This document shows positions 6,263 through 10,837 of a stretch of 10,837 nt of DNA, one piece after another (the stretch's first letter is position 1; each line of letters starts with the position of its first letter). Both the position numbers and the translations under genes were made by a program. Below the pieces are notes generated by a model that worked only from the letters and a program-made list of their open reading frames with translations, was not told where the DNA came from and did not search any database. The DNA lies in assembly GCA_002413755.1 (NCBI GenBank), contig DHXQ01000035.1, forward strand, positions 1 to 10,837. Reading direction: 5' to 3'. This DNA is from Candidatus Saccharibacteria bacterium UBA5152 (lineage in GTDB: Bacteria; Patescibacteriota; Saccharimonadia; Saccharimonadales; UBA4665).

Positions 6263-6472
6263 ACATAACCTCACAATCACCAGTTAAATAACAGGGGTGA
6301 ACGGGTTTTGATTGTGAGAGCTACCTGCGTCTGCTACCCAGGGGTAGGTTTCGATCTCGGCAACCGTTCATCGCGTCGATCTAACAGGGAACTAATGTGT
6401 ATGAAGCCCATGGGTGGAAAGGTTTGCCAGACTCATTGTTGCGAGCCAGCGTCGCCAGTACTCATGTTGCTA
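6263..6472 (-). other. Long untranslated leader of the repair operon
   Basis: About 210 nt separate the predicted transcript start (near 6472) from the first gene's ATG at 6262. The leader has two CCCTGTTA copies (minus strand, 6389-6382 and 6296-6289), a 10-bp palindrome GTTAAATAAC (6283-6292), and GGTAG (6343-6347) that can pair with either of two CTACC copies (6321-6325 or 6334-6338). A 10-codon reading frame (6465-6433) starts within it but its apparent Shine-Dalgarno would lie upstream of the transcript start. No gene longer than 25 codons is convincing. Confidence 0.4.
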
Positions 6473-6478
6473 CCTCTT

Positions 6479-6506
6479 ATTATACAAGGGCGGTCAATAG
6501 ACGCCC
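6479..6506 (-). promoter_or_regulatory. Promoter of the repair operon with overlapping dyad
   Basis: A perfect TATAAT lies at 6484-6479 (minus). No -35 box is present at 16-18 bp; instead TTGACC (6497-6492) lies 7 bp upstream. That element is inside an imperfect dyad at 6488-6506 (GGGCG-TC / GA-CGCCC with one bulged base), a reasonable operator position for a damage-inducible operon. No classical LexA box (CTGT-N8-ACAG or GAAC-N4-GTTC) was found. Confidence 0.5.
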
Positions 6507-6512
6507 CTAATC

Positions 6513-6563
6513 CATGACTCGGTTTTTTGTGCGCACATTGTGGCCACAAAAAACCGAGTCATG
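6513..6563. repeat. Near-perfect 51-bp inverted repeat (19-bp arms) containing A6/T6 tracts
   Basis: CATGACTCGGTTTTTTGTG at 6513-6531 is the exact reverse complement of 6545-6563. The 13-nt centre itself contains CAC (6534-6536) and GTG (6540-6542), extending the stem to 22 pairs with one 2x2 internal loop. It sits between the divergent promoters of the repair operon and the RibD-C-like gene. The T-run is inside the arm, not after the stem, so it is not a textbook terminator. A reading frame starting in the left arm is an artefact of the palindrome. Confidence 0.85.
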
Positions 6564-6569
6564 CCATGG

Positions 6570-6584
6570 ATGCCTAACAGGCAT
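6570..6584. other. Short hairpin upstream of the RibD-C-like gene
   Basis: ATGCCT (6570-6575) and AGGCAT (6579-6584) pair around AAC. It lies immediately right of the large inverted repeat and overlaps the candidate -35 region of the next promoter. Confidence 0.4.
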
Positions 6585-6603
6585 TATCGGGCTCTGCTAC
6601 AAT
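6574..6603 (+). promoter_or_regulatory. Candidate promoter for the RibD-C-like gene, leaderless
   Basis: CTAACA (6574-6579) and TACAAT (6598-6603) are 18 bp apart. The predicted start falls at about 6610, which is the A of the start codon, and there is no Shine-Dalgarno upstream, so the mRNA is probably leaderless. Confidence 0.4.
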
Positions 6604-6609
6604 GAATTC

Positions 6610-7125
6610 ATGAAAATAACCATGCAGCCGGCAATCAGCCTCGATGGCTACATCGCACTGCCTGGCGGCGATAGCTCGTCGTGGGTCAATCCGGCAGACG
6701 AAGAGAGATACAATCAAGAAGTTGAGCGCTGCGGCTGCGTGCTCGTTGGCCGGACAACGTACCAGGAATATAAAGATGGCTTCGATAGTTACAAGAATGT
6801 AACTATATTTGTCTGCACAAATAACGAAGCATACACCGATACTGATACTGTGAAATACGTGAAGGGCAATGCCAGCGAAATCATCGATAGCATCAAGAAC
6901 AATTACGACTTCAGCGAGCTGGTTGTCTGCGGTGGCGGCGAAGTTAATGGCATGCTGGCAGAAGCCAGTCTTATAGATGAGCTCGTCGTCAGCATACAGC
7001 CAGTAGTGCTTGGGCAAGGCATACCGTTGTTTGGCAGTTTTAAACCAGCTCTGAAACTGAAATTAATATCAGTGAATCAGGATATCGAAGGGGTCACCCA
7101 GAACCACTACCAAGTTATAAAATAA
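6610..7125 (+). CDS. Dihydrofolate-reductase-like / RibD C-terminal domain protein
   Basis: Product of 171 aa, a single NADPH-binding reductase fold of the RibD-C family. Recognisable motifs in order: an N-terminal strand followed by SLDGYIA (10-16), VLVGRTTY (45-51), a central TIFVCTN strand, VVCGGGEVNGMLAEASLIDEL (106-125, GGG cofactor loop and the following helix), and PVVLGQGIPLF (131-141). These are typical of the many stand-alone RibD-C (YwjB/YyaP-type) proteins, whose substrates are usually unknown; true folate or riboflavin reduction cannot be asserted. The ATG at 6610 fits the family's normal N-terminus. A longer frame extending to 6514 runs through the large inverted repeat and is rejected. 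Base composition is visibly more AT-rich than in the neighbouring genes, hinting at a different history, but this is not a computed claim. Followed by the gene at 7176 after 50 bp with its own promoter. Confidence 0.88.
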   Translation: MKITMQPAISLDGYIALPGGDSSSWVNPADEERYNQEVERCGCVLVGRTTYQEYKDGFDSYKNVTIFVCTNNEAYTDTDTVKYVKGNASEIIDSIKNNYDFSELVVCGGGEVNGMLAEASLIDELVVSIQPVVLGQGIPLFGSFKPALKLKLISVNQDIEGVTQNHYQVIK

Positions 7126-7138
7126 AAGAGTGATAACA

Positions 7139-7166
7139 TTGCACATTGCATTTATTATGTTATAAT
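7139..7166 (+). promoter_or_regulatory. Candidate promoter for the multi-winged-helix gene
   Basis: A perfect TATAAT at 7161-7166 with a weak TTGCAC (7139-7144) 16 bp upstream. The predicted start is near 7173, 3 nt before the ATG, with no Shine-Dalgarno. The -10 box is part of TTATTATGTTATAAT (7152-7166), containing the inverted repeat ATTAT/ATAAT, almost identical to the element over the promoter at 10001. Confidence 0.55.
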
Positions 7167-7175
7167 CAGTGAACA

Positions 7176-8537
7176 ATGGTAACTCAAGCCAACCAGCCGG
7201 AGGCAGTACCGGACATTGACGCAGAATTCTCAGATCAAGAGGCTTTTTTGGGCCTGTTGAGTGGCGTAGCTAATCACGAGGCAAAGCTAGCCGTCTCGGC
7301 AATCATCCTTCACAACCCTAGCGTTTGGTTTAGCGCCAGCGCATTACACCGGGAAGTCATGGGAAGACAGGGCGAGCATTATGGCTGGAAAATGGCAACG
7401 CGCGGACCGGTTGGATATTGCGAAGCGAGCTTGGCACCGATTGGACTGGTAGCGCGAGGGCAAACCGCCGACGGGCCACGCCAGCTCACCGCCTACAAAG
7501 CCAACGACGAAAGACCGGATGTGGTTGAGCTTGGTCACGCAATGAGCGGGGCACTGCTCGACTGGAGTTTGGAGTTTCCAGACATATCGCTCCAACAGAT
7601 CTTAGGCGTAACAGCCAAGAAAGGCCCGTTTCGTACGCCTGAGGTACGCTACAACCTGTACCGAGCACTCGTGGAACACCCGCGCGGTGACGCATCTGTT
7701 GTCAACGTCGTTGATAGCCTGGGCAGCCGGGGGATTGATACGTTCACCTCGTACCAGAATGTCGAGGCATTGACCGACAAGGATATCTTACAGGCCCATA
7801 CGCTTGATATTGCGACCGATATGACACTGGAAATAGTCGATCCGATACCGCGACATGACAAATTCCAAGCTAACAATTTAAATGCTGAGACGGTGGTGGT
7901 CTACGGCGCTCTGCAGGCGCTATGGCAACAAGGCAAGAGGCAGATTGGGTTTGATGAGCTGGTTACAGAATCGCGAGTTATCAGCCCAGATATTGACGTT
8001 GCGAAGCTACGCCAGGCCTGGTCGAGCGGTGCAAGTAAAAAGTCTGAGAATATGCCCGGACTTAGACTTGCGACGCGGTCGATCGAGGATCCCCGGCAAA
8101 AATCGACGCTGGCAATTAATCCATCCTACGAGGAAGCAATATTGGAACTCGTCGTTCGTCTCGATGATATAGCCCAAGCCGCGCCGGATGCCATACAACG
8201 TTATATATCAACAGCAACCGCTATCATAAACGATCAGCCTGCGGTGTCCAAATTGTTTGCCAAGGCAAAAGCATTCTCATCAACCTTTGCTGGTCAAAAT
8301 GAGGCACCCGGGGCGGTCGAGCAGAGAGTTGCTTCGCTGTTCACTGGGCACGGCAGTATGTCCGTGAAGCAGGTTACTGAAGCGTTAGCTCAGTTGGGTA
8401 AGCCGCTGAGCAGAGGCTCGGTAATCCGCTATCTTGGGCAGTTGACAGACAAAGACGCGCTAACAGTCAGCACTGAACGTCCAGCTCCCTCGCGCCGCCG
8501 CCGCATCCAATACTTCTCCCTACCACAAGAATCGTAA
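7176..8537 (+). CDS. Large hypothetical protein built of several winged-helix-like units
   Basis: Product of 453 aa, no named family recognised. The sequence shows repeated patterns of helix, HTH-like helix pair, and short basic wing: about 35-108 (AKLAVSAIIL, FSASALHREV, then YCEASLAPIGLVAR and a strand), about 155-215 (RYNLYRALVEHP, VVNVVDSLG, ALTDKDILQA), about 237-300 (VVYGALQALWQQGKRQIGFDELV, VAKLRQAW) and about 380-447 (VEQRVASLFTGHGSMSVKQVTEALAQL, RGSVIRYLGQLTDKDALTV, then SRRRRIQYFSL as a basic wing). The C-terminal unit is the clearest winged helix. No enzymatic motif, membrane segment or signal peptide is seen, so a cytoplasmic DNA-binding or nucleoid-type role is likely. The start is the first ATG after a -10 box. 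It ends 5 bp from the convergent transglycosylase gene. A wHTH reading rests on pattern recognition only. Confidence 0.8.
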   Translation: MVTQANQPEAVPDIDAEFSDQEAFLGLLSGVANHEAKLAVSAIILHNPSVWFSASALHREVMGRQGEHYGWKMATRGPVGYCEASLAPIGLVARGQTADGPRQLTAYKANDERPDVVELGHAMSGALLDWSLEFPDISLQQILGVTAKKGPFRTPEVRYNLYRALVEHPRGDASVVNVVDSLGSRGIDTFTSYQNVEALTDKDILQAHTLDIATDMTLEIVDPIPRHDKFQANNLNAETVVVYGALQALWQQGKRQIGFDELVTESRVISPDIDVAKLRQAWSSGASKKSENMPGLRLATRSIEDPRQKSTLAINPSYEEAILELVVRLDDIAQAAPDAIQRYISTATAIINDQPAVSKLFAKAKAFSSTFAGQNEAPGAVEQRVASLFTGHGSMSVKQVTEALAQLGKPLSRGSVIRYLGQLTDKDALTVSTERPAPSRRRRIQYFSLPQES

Positions 8538-8542
8538 CAAAC

Positions 8543-9253
8543 TTATTGCTGGCTCTTCTTCGCCGCATCCAACAGAATAGTGCCGCCACGCTCTTTCCAG
8601 CGGTCGAAGGTGGGGCTGGTCTTGGAGACGCGCTCGCGGTACATGTTGAAGGCGTCGCGTGAATAGATAACTGGTTGGGTGTCACGTAGACCTTCGCCTT
8701 TTTCTAGGGCATTGGCGGTACCGGGGCCGCCGTTGTAGCCAGCAGCGACAAGTTCGACAGTCCGCAGGAAGTCAGGCCCTTGTTGCATGGTGCCGAATTG
8801 GTCGCGCAGCATCGCTAGGTAGGCAGTGCCGAATTCGATGTTGGTGTTCGGGTCGGATAGGTCGTACTTGGTGACTGGCTTTTTGAGATACATCTTGGCG
8901 ATGTCGCCAGCGGTCAGAGGGGTGAGTTGCATCAGGCCGACGGCGCCGGCTCCGCTCTTGGCTTTGGCGTCGCCACCGGATTCCATGGTCATCAGAATGG
9001 CGATCAGGTTAGGGTCGATGTCGTACTTCTTGGCATAGGTGTTGATCGGCGTGTCCCAATGCTTGACGGTCGACGGCAGCCAAGCCGCCGTAACACCAGC
9101 GTCAGTGTAGGGAAGTGGGGTCTTTGAATTATTGATTAGCATAATGGCTCCGATGATAAGCAGGGCTATGACCGCACCGATTATCGCCAGGACATAATCC
9201 CGCATGGAAAGGGTGAGCCTGTCGGACAGTGAGCGGCCAGTAGATGGTGACAT
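8543..9253 (-). CDS. Membrane-anchored lytic transglycosylase (SLT domain)
   Basis: Product of 236 aa that cleaves the glycan strand of peptidoglycan, forming 1,6-anhydromuramic ends. A short cytoplasmic N-terminus (1-17) is followed by one membrane helix (about 20-41), a linker and an SLT domain. The domain shows YDIDPNLIAILMTMES (catalytic Glu91), GAVGLMQLTP (105-112), NIEFGTAYLAMLRDQFG, and AAGYNGGPG (170-178), the complete signature of family 1 lytic transglycosylases. The C-terminal region (QPVIYSRDAFNMYRERV) also fits. ATG at 9253 gives the full anchor; an internal ATG just before the helix has no ribosome binding site. No Shine-Dalgarno precedes the chosen start, and the -10 box is only 6 nt upstream, so the mRNA is probably leaderless. 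Likely role: wall remodelling at the cell surface, possibly local host-wall digestion if the organism is an epibiont (inference). Confidence 0.94.
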   Translation of the reverse strand: MSPSTGRSLSDRLTLSMRDYVLAIIGAVIALLIIGAIMLINNSKTPLPYTDAGVTAAWLPSTVKHWDTPINTYAKKYDIDPNLIAILMTMESGGDAKAKSGAGAVGLMQLTPLTAGDIAKMYLKKPVTKYDLSDPNTNIEFGTAYLAMLRDQFGTMQQGPDFLRTVELVAAGYNGGPGTANALEKGEGLRDTQPVIYSRDAFNMYRERVSKTSPTFDRWKERGGTILLDAAKKSQQ

Positions 9254-9259
9254 GCCTAT

Positions 9260-9278
9260 ATAATAACAGGGATGTCAA
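9260..9278 (-). promoter_or_regulatory. Promoter of the lytic transglycosylase gene, leaderless
   Basis: On the minus strand TTGACA (9278-9273) and TATTAT (9265-9260) are separated by only 7 bp, with CCCTGTTA across the spacer and -10 box. The -10 box ends 6 nt before ATG (9253), so transcription would begin at the start codon. No -35-like hexamer at 16-18 bp is seen. Confidence 0.5.
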
Positions 9279-9332
9279 ATTGTTGGTATCCGGGCTGTCG
9301 CGTCAGATGTGGAAATAATGTCTAAAATAAGT

Positions 9333-9338
9333 TAAAAT
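9333..9338 (+). promoter_or_regulatory. Weak -10-like box for the 201-aa protein gene
   Basis: TAAAAT at 9333-9338 ends 10 nt before the ATG at 9349, in a very AT-rich stretch with no Shine-Dalgarno. No convincing -35 box was found. It is the weakest of the leaderless candidates. Confidence 0.3.
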
Positions 9339-9348
9339 ATGTAAAAAT

Positions 9349-9954
9349 ATGAACAAGAAAATGATTGCTCTATCAGCATTAGTTGCCCTGGCCGTAGCTG
9401 CTGCAGTCATCCTGGTAATTCACAGCAAGTCCGCCGACAGTGCCAAAACCACTACCAAGCCAGCGGCTTGGAAAGACCACACAATCAGCGGCGGCAAGAT
9501 ACATTTTTCGTTTCCGGCCGACTGGAGCATGGCCGACCAGCTATCAACGGCTAAAGGTCCGCCGCACCGCAGGGTCATTCTGTACTCGGCAGATCACACG
9601 ACAACAATGTATATCGATGACGGATTCTCGCGGACCACCACGCCAGCAGCGCTCCCGCTGCTCAAAACTGAGAAGATTAGCCTACTGAAGGGTGACTATT
9701 ACCTAGCATTCGGCCAGGCCAAGGATCAAGGTGGTGCAAAACGCGTGTTTTCCAGAATTATTAGCGACCCGACGGACATCAATTCGCTGCTGCCATCACC
9801 CGATGTGTCGGATACCTACAACGGCGCCCACTACGTAACGCCGCTGATCGACATCAACCTCAACAGCACGCAGGACCACGGCAGCGTCGAATCGCTTGAG
9901 AAGACCGAAGCTTTCAAAATCGCCGTCAAAATCATGCAAACCCTGGACTACTAA
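9349..9954 (+). CDS. Membrane-anchored hypothetical protein, possibly PsbP-like fold
   Basis: Product of 201 aa with an N-terminal MNKKM then a hydrophobic helix (about 5-25) without a clear cleavage site or lipobox, so it is probably anchored with the rest outside. The exposed part starts with a Ser/Thr/Lys linker and a segment ISGGKIHFSFPADWSM (about 45-62), which resembles the FSFP-x-W strand-turn typical of PsbP-like or Mog1-type domains, followed by strands (RRVILYS, TTMYIDDGF, YYLAFGQAKD) and a C-terminal helix (EAFKIAVKIMQTL). The resemblance is weak and offered only as a lead. Divergent from the transglycosylase gene with 95 bp between. The start is the first ATG of the frame, fitting the basic n-region. 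Confidence 0.75.
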   Translation: MNKKMIALSALVALAVAAAVILVIHSKSADSAKTTTKPAAWKDHTISGGKIHFSFPADWSMADQLSTAKGPPHRRVILYSADHTTTMYIDDGFSRTTTPAALPLLKTEKISLLKGDYYLAFGQAKDQGGAKRVFSRIISDPTDINSLLPSPDVSDTYNGAHYVTPLIDINLNSTQDHGSVESLEKTEAFKIAVKIMQTLDY

Positions 9955-9977
9955 TCTGACCTGAGGCTACGCATCGG

Positions 9978-10007
9978 TCGACATACGATAATTATTATGA
10001 CATAATA
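9978..10007 (+). promoter_or_regulatory. Promoter with palindromic -10 region, leaderless, for the GNAT gene
   Basis: TCGACA (9978-9983) and CATAAT (10001-10006) are 17 bp apart. The ATG at 10013 is 6 nt after the -10 box, so the mRNA is probably leaderless. The -10 box lies in the perfect dyad TATTATG-A-CATAATA (9993-10007), and the 15-mer at 9992-10006 matches the one at 7152-7166 at 13 positions. Confidence 0.55.
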
Positions 10008-10012
10008 CAATT

Positions 10013-10411
10013 ATGAGTAGCCTCATACTTCCGCCGGAAGGTATTACCATAACAGCCGTTGACGCACCTACATACGGAGATATCTATCATATTCAGCACG
10101 CCAACGGAGCTATCGAAGCGAGCTACTATCAAGCGAGCCGTCTATACGAAGTTCATAGCCTCGATGTCGATCCAGATAAACGCCGGCTGGGCATCGGCAC
10201 GCTGCTACTGAGGACCGGCCGAGACCATGCACAGATACTGGGGGCCAGCTGCATAACCGCCAGCATCATCTCCCGAGAATGCCTGCAGGTCATGGAGAAC
10301 GTATTTGGGCCGGACGGTATTACCGTATTCTTGAGGGGCGAATTCGCGGCTGACGACGAAAATTATTCTCTGGTTAGCCCAACGTCTGCCGTCCTTAGGG
10401 CGAGGCTCTAG
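10013..10411 (+). CDS. GNAT family N-acetyltransferase
   Basis: Product of 132 aa, transferring an acetyl group from acetyl-CoA to an unknown amine. The core shows GAIEASYYQASRLYEVHSLDVDPDKRRLGIGTLLLRTG: a strand, then the beta-4/alpha-3 acetyl-CoA site R57-x-x-G60-x-G62 preceded by V-D-P. The following helix and ASCITASIISREC strand fit the fold, and the C-terminus (VFLRGEF) forms the closing strand. The usual length of single-domain GNATs (about 140-160 aa) means the N-terminus is short. Start ATG has no Shine-Dalgarno. The next gene begins 4 bp after its stop, so the two form an operon; the methyltransferase next door suggests small-molecule or cell-surface modification, but substrate cannot be inferred. 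Confidence 0.88.
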   Translation: MSSLILPPEGITITAVDAPTYGDIYHIQHANGAIEASYYQASRLYEVHSLDVDPDKRRLGIGTLLLRTGRDHAQILGASCITASIISRECLQVMENVFGPDGITVFLRGEFAADDENYSLVSPTSAVLRARL

Positions 10412-10415
10412 CGCC

Positions 10416-10837
10416 ATGTCGATCGTAAGCCCGCTTGTTGCTAGGTACCCGATCATCTCCGACCAGATCAAGCGCCCAGCGCTGGAAGTGGTACTCGGTG
10501 AACTCGAAAGGGTCCTGGCCGCCGGCACGCCAGGCGACGTTGTGGAGTTCGGCTGCTACATCGGTACCACTAGCTTGTTCGTGCGACGCCTGCTCGCCAC
10601 CTATAAATCCGCGGCAGTCTTTCATGTTTACGACTCGTTTGTCGGCTTGCCGCCGAAGGCACGGCAGGACATCACCCCAGTCGGGGCCGATTTCAAGGCC
10701 GGCGAACTGAGCGTCAGCAAGAAGCAGCTGCAAAACGAATTTCAAAAGGCCCATCTGCGACCACCAATTATTCATAAGGACTGGTTCAGCGACCTCGGGG
10801 CGGGGGACGTGCCTGACCAGATCGCTTACGCCTTCCT
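10416..10837 (+). CDS. TylF/MycF-like SAM-dependent methyltransferase, N-terminal part (truncated by window end)
   Basis: An open frame from ATG at 10416 runs to the window edge (140 codons visible). After a helical N-terminus, TPGDVVEFGCYIGTTSLFVRRLL (about residues 41-63) is the SAM-binding motif I, with the V-E-F-G-x-x-x-G signature of macrocin O-methyltransferase-type proteins, followed by VFHVYDSFVGLPP, the family's strand-2 motif with the acidic residue (YD) and the GLPP turn. Then FKAGELSVSKKQLQNEF and a strand matching the family's FxxGxF.. helix region. The family O-methylates sugars or related groups; the actual substrate here is unknown. GAGG at 10402-10405 is a weak ribosome binding site. 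Metal-binding residues of the second half are outside the window. Co-transcribed with the GNAT gene. Confidence 0.87.
   Translation, partial: MSIVSPLVARYPIISDQIKRPALEVVLGELERVLAAGTPGDVVEFGCYIGTTSLFVRRLLATYKSAAVFHVYDSFVGLPPKARQDITPVGADFKAGELSVSKKQLQNEFQKAHLRPPIIHKDWFSDLGAGDVPDQIAYAF

Noticed and set aside
6343..6365. tRNA T-arm-like sequence (GGTTTCGATCTC)
   Set aside because: No matching acceptor, D or anticodon stems in register on either strand.
6433..6465. 10-codon leader peptide on the minus strand (MSTGDAGSQQ)
   Set aside because: Its GAGG site (6476-6473) lies between the -10 box and the predicted transcript start, so it would not be in the mRNA unless transcription starts further upstream.
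6263..6500. Classical LexA/SOS box near the Y-family operon
   Set aside because: Neither CTGT-N8-ACAG nor GAAC-N4-GTTC is present; partial resemblances are at chance level.
6308..6517. Plus-strand 69-codon frame in the intergenic region
   Set aside because: No promoter or ribosome binding site, cysteine-rich odd composition, and it ends in the large inverted repeat.
6514..6609. Upstream extension of the RibD-C-like protein
   Set aside because: The added residues are encoded by the inverted repeat and are not part of the family; the -10 box lies inside this stretch.
8538..8542. Terminator between the convergent winged-helix and transglycosylase genes
   Set aside because: Only 5 bp separate the stop codons and no hairpin with a U-tract is visible there.

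Overview
The window reads as chromosomal DNA from a small-genome bacterium of the Candidate Phyla Radiation, most likely Candidatus Saccharibacteria (TM7) or a relative. This is an inference. It rests on the gene mix (single-membrane-anchored DUF3048 protein, short lineage-specific proteins, stand-alone DnaQ-like exonuclease beside a Y-family polymerase, multi-winged-helix protein) and on compact spacing. UGA is used as a normal stop (for example where the 98-aa gene meets the polymerase gene), which argues against the SR1/Gracilibacteria code. No rRNA or tRNA gene, CRISPR array, transposase or phage structural gene was found.

Layout. 1-473 (+): C-terminal end of a glutamyl-tRNA synthetase. 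474-713: about 240 bp without a gene between convergent genes, rich in inverted repeats. 714-1700 (-): unknown membrane protein with a consensus promoter at 1799-1828. 1951-3327 (+): membrane-anchored DUF3048 (YerB-like) protein. 3474-3830 (+): small three-helix membrane protein behind an AT-rich promoter/operator. 3831-4001: convergent intergenic region with a nested hairpin. 4002-6262 (-): three-gene DNA-repair operon, in transcription order a 98-aa unknown protein, a Y-family (UmuC/DinB-like) polymerase, and a DnaQ-type 3'-5' exonuclease. 6263-6609: long leader, promoter and a striking 19-bp perfect inverted repeat. 6610-7125 (+): RibD-C/dihydrofolate-reductase-like protein. 7176-8537 (+): large protein that looks like several winged-helix units. 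8543-9253 (-): membrane-anchored lytic transglycosylase. 9349-9954 (+): membrane-anchored unknown protein. 10013-10411 (+): GNAT acetyltransferase, followed after 4 bp by a TylF/MycF-like methyltransferase that runs off the end.

How it fits together. The best-defined unit is the repair operon: an error-prone polymerase without proofreading is encoded with its own candidate proofreading or trimming nuclease and a small coupled partner. Several other products are envelope-associated (DUF3048 protein, two membrane proteins, lytic transglycosylase, anchored 201-aa protein). Five genes have a -10-like box that places the predicted transcript start at or just before the start codon, with no Shine-Dalgarno, so leaderless mRNAs are likely. 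Intergenic regions share short motifs: CCCTGTTA four times, always in the sense of the downstream gene; a 15-bp TTATTATG..ATAAT element over two promoters; and TGTTACA three times over one divergent promoter pair. These suggest a small local regulatory network. All are visual observations and need a genome-wide motif count.
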